DNA of 64,000 bases, taken from positions 62,001 through 126,000 of the forward strand of contig NZ_BSND01000005.1 in assembly GCF_030159795.1 (NCBI RefSeq), in the 5' to 3' direction. The DNA comes from Methylophaga thalassica. GTDB lineage: Bacteria > Pseudomonadota > Gammaproteobacteria > Nitrosococcales > Methylophagaceae. Made by a program: the position numbers and the translations under genes. Below, piece after piece: positions 16,752-23,932 of this stretch; position 1 is the first letter of the stretch; each line of letters starts with the position of its first letter. Below the pieces are notes generated by a model. It made no database searches. It had not been told where the DNA came from and saw nothing but the letters and a program-made list of their open reading frames with translations.

Positions 16752-17576
16752 ATGTCTAGACTATTCGTTCTGATTGCAACTTCAACTGTTTTTTTAAGCG
16801 CTTGTATTCAACAAGGCCCGCAAACCCCACCTGTTTCTGCTACCGAATTAACGGAATCGCTACATCAAACTGAATCGCGCCTGATTCAACAGATACAGCA
16901 GCAATGCGACGGCTTGAGCAAACAGGAAAAAGCACAAGCTGATGAGCTACAGAAAATCAGTAAGACACAACGTCAGTTTGAAGGCCGTATGGATGTCATT
17001 GAAGGTAAGATTGACACGGTTATCGTCAAACAACACAAAGGTGATGCGGCTCCCCCGCTGTGTCCTAAGCCTGCAGCAGCTGTCAGTACTAACAATATTG
17101 GTAATAAACTGGTTGTCGGTAAAACAGAATGGTTATGGATTGAAGCCGTTAACCGCGTTTATGAAGCCCGTGTTGATACCGGCGCCACCACCTCTTCTAT
17201 CAGCGCTTTAGATATCACCCCCTTTGAAAAAGATGGCAAAAACTGGGTGCGTTTCCGCTTAGCACCAGATGATGGTGATGACAGCTTTATCGTAGAAGCA
17301 CCTTTAGTTCGTTACGTGAAAATTCGCCAGGCTTCAGCCGATACATTGGACAAAAGACCAGTTGCTTCGCTGACTGTGCGTCTGGGCAAAATGACGGAAG
17401 TAGCAGAGTTCACATTAAATGATCGTACCCAAATGACCTATCCGATTCTTTTAGGTCGTGAGTTCTTAAGAGATGTAGCTGTAGTTGATGTAGCGAAAGA
17501 CAATGTTCAGCCAAAACCTGAGATTGTTCAAAACCAACCTCAAGCGCCATCAGTCAGCAAAACGAAGAAAAAATAA
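16752..17576 (+). CDS. Retropepsin-like 'ATP-dependent zinc protease' family lipoprotein
   Basis: 274 aa from ATG 16752 (AAGG at 6 nt). The in-frame GTG at 16719 has no ribosome site and would spoil the signal peptide. A lipoprotein signal ends LSAC (Cys18). A coiled-coil-like Gln-rich segment follows (about 35-90). Then comes the PF05618 domain with RVDTGATTSSI (Asp at about 142) and LLGREFL, the DTG aspartic-protease signature on a retropepsin fold. Despite the family name, the motif suggests an aspartyl peptidase. It is the first gene of a set with an inactive transglutaminase-7TM protein and an ATP-grasp ligase-like protein. Substrate unknown; likely periplasmic or outer-membrane lipoprotein. 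Confidence 0.85.
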   Translation: MSRLFVLIATSTVFLSACIQQGPQTPPVSATELTESLHQTESRLIQQIQQQCDGLSKQEKAQADELQKISKTQRQFEGRMDVIEGKIDTVIVKQHKGDAAPPLCPKPAAAVSTNNIGNKLVVGKTEWLWIEAVNRVYEARVDTGATTSSISALDITPFEKDGKNWVRFRLAPDDGDDSFIVEAPLVRYVKIRQASADTLDKRPVASLTVRLGKMTEVAEFTLNDRTQMTYPILLGREFLRDVAVVDVAKDNVQPKPEIVQNQPQAPSVSKTKKK

Positions 17577-17588
17577 GGATTCCAGGCC

Positions 17589-19100
17589 GTGACATCTCGT
17601 AAAGCATTTTATTTGTTAGTGGGCTTGCTGATTGTCTCAGGCCTGGGATTAACCTTACATAGACACTACACTTTTGACATCCCCTGGCTTCCAGGGGAGC
17701 AGCGCCAAACCTGGTCGATTGAGGCCAAAGTCGAGTTTGATGCGCAAGATAAAGAAGTGCTGGCATCACTTGCCATCCCCGGCACACAACCTGGTTTCAC
17801 CCAGCTGAGTCAGCAAACCGCCAGTCCCGGTTATGGTCTTGCTTATACGAAACGAGATAATGGTGGCCATCGTGCTGAATGGTCAATCCGTCATGCCAAT
17901 GGTGAACAAGCCTTGTATTACAAGGTTGATATGCTGTTAGATCCTTATGCTGTGCCACCTGAACCCAGTCAGCCACCCGCTTTAAAAGTCAGCATTGAAA
18001 AAGAACCTTATGCAACGTCTGCCAACCAGCTGCTTGATCGCGCTCAGGAACGCTCTTCCACACCTTACACGCTGGCAAGAGAGTTAATTCAGGAATTCAA
18101 AAACCAATCACAAAATGCCGAACTACTGGCGCAATTGAAAACACAAACTCAGTGGATAGTTCAGTTATTACAACAAGCTGGTGTTCCGGCGCGCCAAGTT
18201 CACGCTCTGTTCCTTGAAGATGGTCGTAGAAGACAGGAATTAGTCACCTATATTCAAGTATTTGATGGTAACGACTATCAATTATTTAATCCTGAAACGG
18301 GTGAACAAGGCCGGCCAGATAATTTATTACTGTGGGAATACCATTCAGGTCCGGTTCTTGAACTGATTGGTGGTACTAACTCACATGTGACTTTCTCCAT
18401 GATTCAGCAAGAGCTGCCTTTTGGTGTGGCTCTAAACCAAAAATTTGCTGATGAGACCTTAATAAACTTCTCGCTTTATACCTTACCACTCGAAGAACAA
18501 GCCTTGTTTAAAGGTATTTTGTTGATACCGGTCGGTGTGCTCGTCGTTGTATTGATGCGTATTTTGGTCGGTCTGAAAACATCTGGTACCTTTATGCCAG
18601 TATTGATTGCCCTGGCCTTTATTCAGACCAGCCTCGTGACCGGCCTTGTTGGTTTCTTACTGATTGTTGGTACTGGTTTATTAATTCGCTCATACCTGTC
18701 CTATCTCAATCTACTCCTTGTTGCCCGAATATCCGCGGTCATCATTATGGTTATAGGCATCATCGCGATATTCTCTATTCTTGCCTACAAGCTTGGTTTA
18801 ACTGAGGGTATGAAAATTACCTTCTTCCCGATGATTATTCTGGCATGGACCATTGAACGAATGTCGGTTTTATGGGAAGAAGAAGGTCCACATCAAGTAG
18901 TGATTCAAGGTGGTGGTTCGCTGTTAGTGGCTGTGCTGGCTTACCTAGCCATGAATAACGAGTTAATTCGTCATTTAACATTCAACTTCCTCGGCATCCA
19001 GCTTATTTTGATGGGACTAGTGTTAATGGCAGGTAATTACACCGGTTATCGCTTGCTGGAATTAAAACGCTTTAAACCCTTAACTGAGGATCACCTATGA
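17589..19100 (+). CDS. Inactive transglutaminase fused to 7 transmembrane helices
   Basis: 503 aa. An N-terminal membrane anchor (about 7-22) is followed by a periplasmic region. That region has a transglutaminase-like core (about 140-240: TPYTLARELIQEF, QWIVQLLQQAGVPAR, LLLWEYHSG) in which no clear Cys-His-Asp triad is seen. Hydrophobic helices fill the C-terminal half (about 300-495). This matches the paired Pfam families for inactive transglutaminase and 7TM. The start is GTG with AAGGA upstream, 12 nt after the retropepsin-like gene. It overlaps the ATP-grasp gene by 4 nt, so the three are one translational unit. Role unknown; probably a membrane scaffold or sensor working with its two neighbours. 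Confidence 0.85.
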   Translation: MTSRKAFYLLVGLLIVSGLGLTLHRHYTFDIPWLPGEQRQTWSIEAKVEFDAQDKEVLASLAIPGTQPGFTQLSQQTASPGYGLAYTKRDNGGHRAEWSIRHANGEQALYYKVDMLLDPYAVPPEPSQPPALKVSIEKEPYATSANQLLDRAQERSSTPYTLARELIQEFKNQSQNAELLAQLKTQTQWIVQLLQQAGVPARQVHALFLEDGRRRQELVTYIQVFDGNDYQLFNPETGEQGRPDNLLLWEYHSGPVLELIGGTNSHVTFSMIQQELPFGVALNQKFADETLINFSLYTLPLEEQALFKGILLIPVGVLVVVLMRILVGLKTSGTFMPVLIALAFIQTSLVTGLVGFLLIVGTGLLIRSYLSYLNLLLVARISAVIIMVIGIIAIFSILAYKLGLTEGMKITFFPMIILAWTIERMSVLWEEEGPHQVVIQGGGSLLVAVLAYLAMNNELIRHLTFNFLGIQLILMGLVLMAGNYTGYRLLELKRFKPLTEDHL

Positions 19101-20089
19101 GTCTGAATGTGCTGAATTGGCTGAAAGACGTCAAATCTCGGTACGTTCACCCAAACAAGCTTGCCAAGATTGGTGTGCTTGGAATGAACGAACGGAATAT
19201 TGCTTATATCAGCCGCTATAATCCAAGACGACTCTATCCTCTGGTTGATGATAAGTTACAGACAAAAGAAATTGTGCTGGAAGCTGGCGTTAATGCGCCC
19301 GATCTTATTGGTACCATTACTGAACAACACCAGGTAGATGATCTGCTCGAGATTATCAAAAATACAGCGGGTTTTTGCATCAAACCCGCTCATGGTTCTG
19401 GTGGCAAAGGAATTTTAGTTGTCACAGGTTCTGATGATTTTGGTTATCACAAAGCGAATGGACAAATTTTAAAACTGGCCGATCTACAGCGTCATGTCTC
19501 TAACATTCTGGCCGGCTTATTTTCATTGGGCGGTCGAACTGATGTTGCCATTGTTGAAGCATTAATCCAATTTGATGATTGTTTCAATGGTTATACGTTT
19601 GAAGGTGTGCCTGATACACGCGTTATCGTTTTCAAGGGATTTCCTGTGATGGCGATGATGCGCTTATCAACCGCTGACTCTAACGGTAAAGCCAATCTTC
19701 ACCAGGGTGCTGTTGGGGTGGGACTGGATATTGGCAATGGTAGTGCGGTACGCGCTGTACAGTTTGATCGCCCGGTTATGTTACATCCTGATACAGGAAG
19801 AAACCTGCTCGATCTTCAAGTACCGCATTGGGATCAGTTACTGCATTTGTCTGCTTCCTGTTATGAAATGTCAGGCTTAGGCTATTTAGGTACAGATATT
19901 GTCCTGGATAGGACAAAAGGCCCCATGCTGCTTGAGCTCAATGCCCGTCCAGGACTGAGTATTCAAGTCGCAAATGGTTCAGGTTTATTACCCAGGCTGA
20001 AAAAAGTTGAAGCATTGACCAATACAAAGAAAATGACTATTGAACAGCGAATCGCATTTTCAAAAGAGCATTTTTCTCGTCGATCATAA
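19097..20089 (+). CDS. Alpha-L-glutamate ligase-like ATP-grasp protein (RimK-related)
   Basis: 330 aa. The ATP-grasp fold shows FCIKPAHGSGGKGI (nucleotide-binding loop), VEALIQFDD, DTRVIVFKG, and the metal-binding end MLLELNARPGLSIQVAN. It matches the RimK-related ligase-like family that accompanies inactive transglutaminase-7TM proteins. It should join a carboxylate to an amine using ATP, perhaps an amino acid to a peptide or sugar, in the cytoplasm. The true substrate is unknown. The ATGA overlap with the previous gene shows tight coupling. Confidence 0.88.
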   Translation: MSLNVLNWLKDVKSRYVHPNKLAKIGVLGMNERNIAYISRYNPRRLYPLVDDKLQTKEIVLEAGVNAPDLIGTITEQHQVDDLLEIIKNTAGFCIKPAHGSGGKGILVVTGSDDFGYHKANGQILKLADLQRHVSNILAGLFSLGGRTDVAIVEALIQFDDCFNGYTFEGVPDTRVIVFKGFPVMAMMRLSTADSNGKANLHQGAVGVGLDIGNGSAVRAVQFDRPVMLHPDTGRNLLDLQVPHWDQLLHLSASCYEMSGLGYLGTDIVLDRTKGPMLLELNARPGLSIQVANGSGLLPRLKKVEALTNTKKMTIEQRIAFSKEHFSRRS

Positions 20090-20142
20090 GCGACTTTTGA
20101 TTTACACTGCTGGTAAACATTTCCTTTTTTGAGGGGCTTCTT

Positions 20143-20862
20143 ATGTCATCGGTAAATAAAACCAGCAGTCTGATTCTTGGAATTGCTTTAGTTCTTGGTT
20201 TGAGCAGTTTAGGCTGGTTTCTCTCAAATGCCGCCATCAAATACAAAGAATATGAGCGAACCGTGACAGTGAAAGGCCTGGCTGAAAGAGAGTTCACTGC
20301 AGATGTGGTGATATGGCCTATCCAATTCACGCTCGCAAGTAATAATTTGCAAGTCTTATACAATGATGTTGATGCCAATACCAATACCATCATCTCCTTC
20401 CTGACTAAACTTGGAATCAAACGTGCTGATGTCACTATCAGTGCACCTGCCATTACAGATAAATCTGCCCAGCAATATGGGGGTAATGAGCGTGCTGAAT
20501 TTCGTTATACGGCGGTTCAAACCGTCACGGTTTATTCGGATGCCATTGATACCGTCCGACAAGTGATGGGGCAACTTTCTGAACTGGGTAAGCAAGGTAT
20601 CGTTTTAACAGGCAACAACTACGCCGCACAGCCCGAGTATCTGTTTACTCGTCTTAATGAAGTCAAACCGCAAATGATTGAAGAAGCAACCAGAAAAGCA
20701 CGTGAAGTTGCTGAAAAATTTGCGCAGGATTCAGATAGTACCCTTGGCAAGATCCGTAAAGCCAGCCAAGGCCAGTTCAGCATTAGTGCTCGCGATAATA
20801 ATAATCCACAGATCAAAAACGTTCGTGTTGTGTCAACGATAGAGTATTACTTGTCTGACTAA
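20143..20862 (+). CDS. SIMPL domain-containing protein (DUF541)
   Basis: 239 aa. One N-terminal membrane segment or signal anchor (about 8-28) precedes a SIMPL/DUF541 domain (VKGLAEREFTADVVIWPIQF; then AREVAEKFAQDSDSTLGKIRKASQGQFSI). Members are periplasmic proteins of unclear function, some linked to oxidative stress. GAGGGG lies upstream of the ATG. It follows the ligase by 53 bp and its last base is shared with the next ATG, so it may belong to the same transcript. Confidence 0.88.
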   Translation: MSSVNKTSSLILGIALVLGLSSLGWFLSNAAIKYKEYERTVTVKGLAEREFTADVVIWPIQFTLASNNLQVLYNDVDANTNTIISFLTKLGIKRADVTISAPAITDKSAQQYGGNERAEFRYTAVQTVTVYSDAIDTVRQVMGQLSELGKQGIVLTGNNYAAQPEYLFTRLNEVKPQMIEEATRKAREVAEKFAQDSDSTLGKIRKASQGQFSISARDNNNPQIKNVRVVSTIEYYLSD

Positions 20863-21920
20863 TGTCAGAAAACGCAAAAATACAAAAAGGCCGGGGAACG
20901 CTTAATAATATCGATGGCCGTTTCAATGAGTTTCAACGCACTGAAATTGATGATGGCTGGTTTCATGATGAACCAGCCAACAACTTAACAGAAGTGAGTG
21001 TAGAATCCCCTCGTAGTATTATTAGTAGAAACCAATCACCTGACCTTCCCTTTCAGCAATCAATTAATCCATATCGTGGCTGCGAGCATGGCTGTATCTA
21101 CTGCTACGCCCGTCCTTCACATGCTTATCTGGGACTGTCTCCAGGGATCGATTTTGAAACCAAGTTAACCATCAAACCCAATGCCGCAAAATTACTACGA
21201 GATGAGTTGATGGCAACAAACTATCGCTGTTCAACATTATCATTAGGCGCCAACACCGATCCCTATCAACCCATCGAACGCCACTACAACCTTACTCGGG
21301 AAGTACTTGAGGTGATGATTGAGTTCAGTCATCCAGTTAATATTGTGACTAAATCTTCATTGATAGAACGTGATATTGATTTACTCAAACAGCTCGCTGA
21401 GAAGCAATTGGTAAATGTTCATCTATCCATTACAACACTGGATAAAACACTTGCCAGGAAACTCGAACCTCGCGCCAGCAGCCCACAACGTCGACTGCAA
21501 ACAATAGAGACATTGAAGGCAAATGGAATACCTGTATCTGTTCTTATTGCTCCAGTCATTCCTGTTCTGACGGATACAGAACTAGAAAATATTATTGATG
21601 CTTCGGCACAAGCAGGGGCTGAAAATATAGACTATATTTTCGTTAGATTACCAAGAGAGGTCAGCCCCCTCTTTAATGATTGGCTACATACTCATTATCC
21701 TGACAAGGCAGAGCATGTCATGAATCGTATTAAAGACTCCAGAAATGGCAAAACAAATGATCCCAGGTTTGGTTACAGACTTGAAGGTCAGGGGCTCTAT
21801 GCAGAAATGATCAAAAAACGATTCGAAGTTGCGGTCAAGAAATACTCATTAAACAAGTCTCCAGCGGTTCTGAGAACCGACTTATTTCATAAACCAACAA
21901 AGCAAATGAGCTTGTTTTAA
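20862..21920 (+). CDS. PA0069-family radical SAM protein
   Basis: 352 aa. The radical SAM cluster motif CxxxCxxC is present as CEHGCIYC, followed by YARPSHAYLGL. Also seen are LGANTDPYQPIE and IVTKSSLIERD, features of the SplB-like PA0069/Rv2578c group. The [4Fe-4S] cluster would generate a 5'-deoxyadenosyl radical; the substrate is unknown, with a DNA- or nucleotide-related role suggested by distant spore photoproduct lyase similarity. It starts at the TAATG junction with the SIMPL gene. A terminator follows at 21946-21969. Confidence 0.87.
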   Translation: MSENAKIQKGRGTLNNIDGRFNEFQRTEIDDGWFHDEPANNLTEVSVESPRSIISRNQSPDLPFQQSINPYRGCEHGCIYCYARPSHAYLGLSPGIDFETKLTIKPNAAKLLRDELMATNYRCSTLSLGANTDPYQPIERHYNLTREVLEVMIEFSHPVNIVTKSSLIERDIDLLKQLAEKQLVNVHLSITTLDKTLARKLEPRASSPQRRLQTIETLKANGIPVSVLIAPVIPVLTDTELENIIDASAQAGAENIDYIFVRLPREVSPLFNDWLHTHYPDKAEHVMNRIKDSRNGKTNDPRFGYRLEGQGLYAEMIKKRFEVAVKKYSLNKSPAVLRTDLFHKPTKQMSLF

Positions 21921-21945
21921 AAAGAAAATATTTATTAGCCATAAA

Positions 21946-21969
21946 AAAGGGGAACCGAAGTTCCCCTTT
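21946..21969. terminator. Bidirectional terminator between convergent genes
   Basis: GGGGAAC and GTTCCCC pair around CGAA, flanked by A and T runs on the two sides. It separates the radical SAM gene (+) from the VPLPA-CTERM gene (-). Confidence 0.85.
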
Positions 21970-22012
21970 CAATCTAACTAACAATTGTTAACTTGATTTT
22001 TTACTTCAAGTT

Positions 22013-22507
22013 TTATGCAGCTACTGCTGTTTTTCTACGCAGACCCAAGAAACCTAATAGGGCTGGTGCGAATAAAAACAACGCAGCAGGTACTGGCACA
22101 GCTGACACAGAAACATCATATTTAAATACATTTCTAGTTGCATCCTTGATGTCAACCCATGCTGTGTACCCTTGGTAAATCATTGCTGTAAAACTAAAGT
22201 CACCGGTAATGTTAAACAGCTTTTCTTCAACACCGTTATAAAATCGTAATGTCGCACCTGCTAATGAACTAGTAGGATTAAACGACCACTCAATTTTAAC
22301 AGCCGTATCTGAGTCTGTACTAACATCAAAGTATGAGAACCATGTACCAGGTCCTTCACTTACAGTGCCACCACCTAAAACTACACTACCGTTTGATACA
22401 TCAACATCCTGGTCAAAAGAAGAACCAGCACCAGACATAGATAACGTAGCGGCATTAACACCGACCGAAAACAAAAGAGCTACAACAAATAGCATCGCTT
22501 TTTTCAT
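22013..22507 (-). CDS. VPLPA-CTERM sorting domain-containing exported protein
   Basis: 164 aa. A signal peptide (MKKAMLFVVALLFSVGVNAA) precedes a Gly/Ser/Thr-rich beta-type region. The C-terminal tripartite sorting signal is VPVPAALFLFAPALLGF followed by the basic tail LRRK. This is a VPLPA-CTERM signal, expected to be processed by a dedicated exosortase during export to the surface or matrix. No exosortase lies in this window. A cyclic-di-GMP-I riboswitch-like element ends 30 nt before the ATG, so synthesis is probably set by cyclic-di-GMP. A second VPLPA-CTERM gene is divergent at 23118. Confidence 0.88.
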   Translation of the reverse strand: MKKAMLFVVALLFSVGVNAATLSMSGAGSSFDQDVDVSNGSVVLGGGTVSEGPGTWFSYFDVSTDSDTAVKIEWSFNPTSSLAGATLRFYNGVEEKLFNITGDFSFTAMIYQGYTAWVDIKDATRNVFKYDVSVSAVPVPAALFLFAPALLGFLGLRRKTAVAA

Positions 22508-22530
22508 AATAAATTCCTATTTAATATATG

Positions 22531-22612
22531 AAGCAATGCAACCCAGCCATCTCCAATCAAACCAGAGACCCGTGGCTTTCCGACCCCGCCTCACGACGAG
22601 TTTGGCTTTATA
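22531..22612 (-). promoter_or_regulatory. Putative class I cyclic-di-GMP riboswitch (GEMM-I), upstream of the 164-aa VPLPA-CTERM gene
   Basis: Read on the minus strand, the leader has a CUCGU/GCGGG stem with a purine-rich loop. The core GGAAAGCCACGGGTCTC follows (class I aptamers have GCAAAGCCACGGGUCU), then a short P3 stem, then GAGATGGCTGGGTTGC, which matches the 3' part of the aptamer. The core ends about 30 nt before the ATG, leaving the ribosome site in the expression platform. Control at translation is therefore likely. The same architecture is present at 23013-23087 with different stem sequences, which supports a conserved RNA fold. Confidence 0.78.
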
Positions 22613-22621
22613 AAAAAATTA

Positions 22622-22687
22622 CATTATTAAGACATTTAATAATGCGTTTGTCTGAACCATTCAGACGACTTGATATTACAAATCAAG
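22622..22687. promoter_or_regulatory. Cluster of three perfect inverted repeats upstream of riboswitch 1
   Basis: CATTATTAA-5 nt-TTAATAATG (22622-22644), GTCTGAA-3 nt-TTCAGAC (22650-22666) and CTTGAT-7 nt-ATCAAG (22669-22687) follow each other closely. They lie just upstream of the aptamer on the minus strand, where a promoter is expected. They could be operator sites for one or more regulators. I cannot assign a protein. Confidence 0.45.
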
Positions 22688-23012
22688 AGACATGCTAACC
22701 ACATCAAGTAGTCAAATTTGAGATATCACTCACAGCATTAATGTGATCACGTGATAGGTATCACAATAAATATGTGAACTGGTTATGAATTATCTTATGT
22801 AAGAATGAAACATAGCGTGATTCTCAACCCGATCTAGATATATAAAACTCAATAAAAAAACAAACAATTCCCCCACTAAGTCTTTTTTGCACCTTTGGAA
22901 TATTACTTTTGTTAATATTTGTAAAAATTATTGACATTCGCTATTCCTTAAAAATCTTCTTAGGACTATGATTATGTGTGCTGATTTTATCATCAGCCAC
23001 GTAATTATCGGA
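22688..23012. other. Divergent promoter region of the VPLPA-CTERM genes
   Basis: No gene is seen. Apart from the CRP-type palindrome, it contains TTGACA at 22931-22936 and TATGAT at 22967-22972. These are 30 bp apart, too far for one sigma-70 promoter. A small hairpin, CTGAT-ATCAG, lies at 22981-22995 just before riboswitch 2. I found no convincing sigma-54 site, which is worth noting because some PEP-CTERM genes elsewhere use sigma-54. Confidence 0.4.
22742..22766. promoter_or_regulatory. CRP/FNR-type palindrome between the divergent VPLPA-CTERM genes
   Basis: GTGAT-4 nt-ATCAC at 22751-22764 fits the CRP-superfamily pattern (TGTGA-6 nt-TCACA has one mismatch). It directly abuts GTGATCAC at 22743-22750. 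It lies near the middle of the 610-bp divergent region and could serve both promoters. Confidence 0.4.
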
Positions 23013-23087
23013 GCCAACCTTGGTGCGAGCCAAGTACGGAAAGCTACAGATCTCGGCTGATGTACTTAGTTGAGATGGCTGAGTTGC
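23013..23087 (+). promoter_or_regulatory. Putative class I cyclic-di-GMP riboswitch (GEMM-I), upstream of the 250-aa VPLPA-CTERM gene
   Basis: GCCAAC is followed by a perfect CUUGG/CCAAG stem with a UGCGAG loop. Next are the core ACGGAAAGCTACAGATCTC, a P3 stem AUCUC/GAGAU, and GATGGCTGAGTTGC. This matches the order and spacing of GEMM-I aptamers and mirrors the element at 22531-22612. Differences between the two in the stems keep pairing, as expected for a real fold. The aptamer ends 30 nt before the ATG, with AAAGGA in between, so translational control is the simplest model. Confidence 0.8.
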
Positions 23088-23117
23088 ATTTTCACTTAAT
23101 TATTAAAGGAAAATGTC

Positions 23118-23870
23118 ATGCGTAGATATGCGAAAACAATCATTCTGACAACCCTAGCTTTATGTTCAATCTCAACACAGTTACTGGCAGCCCCCCAACC
23201 TGTCGACTTATCATCCTGGCAAGCCAATGGAAATGGAAACTGGGTATTACAGACGGGCAATAATGCGGTAAAGCAAACGCTTAATAACGCCCCTACTGTA
23301 TTCCACAATAATAAAAATAGCCAAGGTACAGCATTATCAGGACAAATTACTGTTCAAACAACTTCTGACGATGATTTTATTGGATTTGTATTAGGCTATA
23401 ACAATAACGATCTAACAAATTCATCGGCTGATTATCTGCTTATAGACTGGAAACAAGCTGATCAGTCTTATTTTGGTACAGCAAAAAAAGGCCTTGCAAT
23501 ATCCAGTGTAAGTGGACAGTTAGGAGATAACTCAGGGGCTTGGGCTCACAATCCAACGAATAATGTCACCGAGTTAGCCCGTGCAACCAATCTAGGTAAT
23601 ACAGGTTGGTTAGATAACACCACATACGACTTTGACATTATATTTACATCCTCTTTAGTCGAAGTGTTCGTAAACGGTATTAAAGAATTAAGCATTGCAG
23701 GCACGTTCAGTAATGGTTCTTTTGGTTTTTACAACTACAGTCAACAAAGTGTTTTATACGCGGGGATTGAAGAAGTTAATGTTCCATCAGAAGTACCGGT
23801 TCCAGCTGCAGCATTTATGTTTGCACCAGCTCTCTTAGGTTTTATGGGCCTTCGCCGCAGAGTAAAATAA
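23118..23870 (+). CDS. VPLPA-CTERM exported protein with thrombospondin C-terminal-like domain
   Basis: 250 aa. A signal peptide ends near LLAAP (about residue 24). The body has DFIGFVLGYNN, ADYLLIDWKQ, KGLAISSVSG, then VEVFVNGIKEL and GSFGFYNYSQQSVLYAG. This is the beta-sandwich pattern of the thrombospondin/COMP C-terminal (lectin-like) domain. The protein ends with EVPVPAAAFMFAPALLGF and LRRRVK, a VPLPA-CTERM signal. It is probably exported and released or anchored by an exosortase, with an adhesive or matrix role (inference). A cyclic-di-GMP riboswitch-like leader precedes it and a terminator follows. Confidence 0.88.
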   Translation: MRRYAKTIILTTLALCSISTQLLAAPQPVDLSSWQANGNGNWVLQTGNNAVKQTLNNAPTVFHNNKNSQGTALSGQITVQTTSDDDFIGFVLGYNNNDLTNSSADYLLIDWKQADQSYFGTAKKGLAISSVSGQLGDNSGAWAHNPTNNVTELARATNLGNTGWLDNTTYDFDIIFTSSLVEVFVNGIKELSIAGTFSNGSFGFYNYSQQSVLYAGIEEVNVPSEVPVPAAAFMFAPALLGFMGLRRRVK

Positions 23871-23885
23871 ACTTGAACAATAAAA

Positions 23886-23913
23886 AAGCCGTGGTGTTCT
23901 CCCACGGCTTTTT
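23886..23913 (+). terminator. Rho-independent terminator after the 250-aa VPLPA-CTERM gene
   Basis: GCCGTGG and CCACGGC pair around a short loop, with A-run before and a T-run after, so it can serve the convergent oxidoreductase gene as well. Confidence 0.88.
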
Positions 23914-23932
23914 TATTAATAACGGTCAAACG

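Noticed and set aside
22861-22960. Sigma-54 site for VPLPA-CTERM genes
   Set aside because: No TGGCAC-N5-TTGC match on either strand.
22931-22972. Sigma-70 promoter for the 250-aa VPLPA-CTERM gene from TTGACA and TATGAT
   Set aside because: Elements are 30 bp apart; neither has a good partner.
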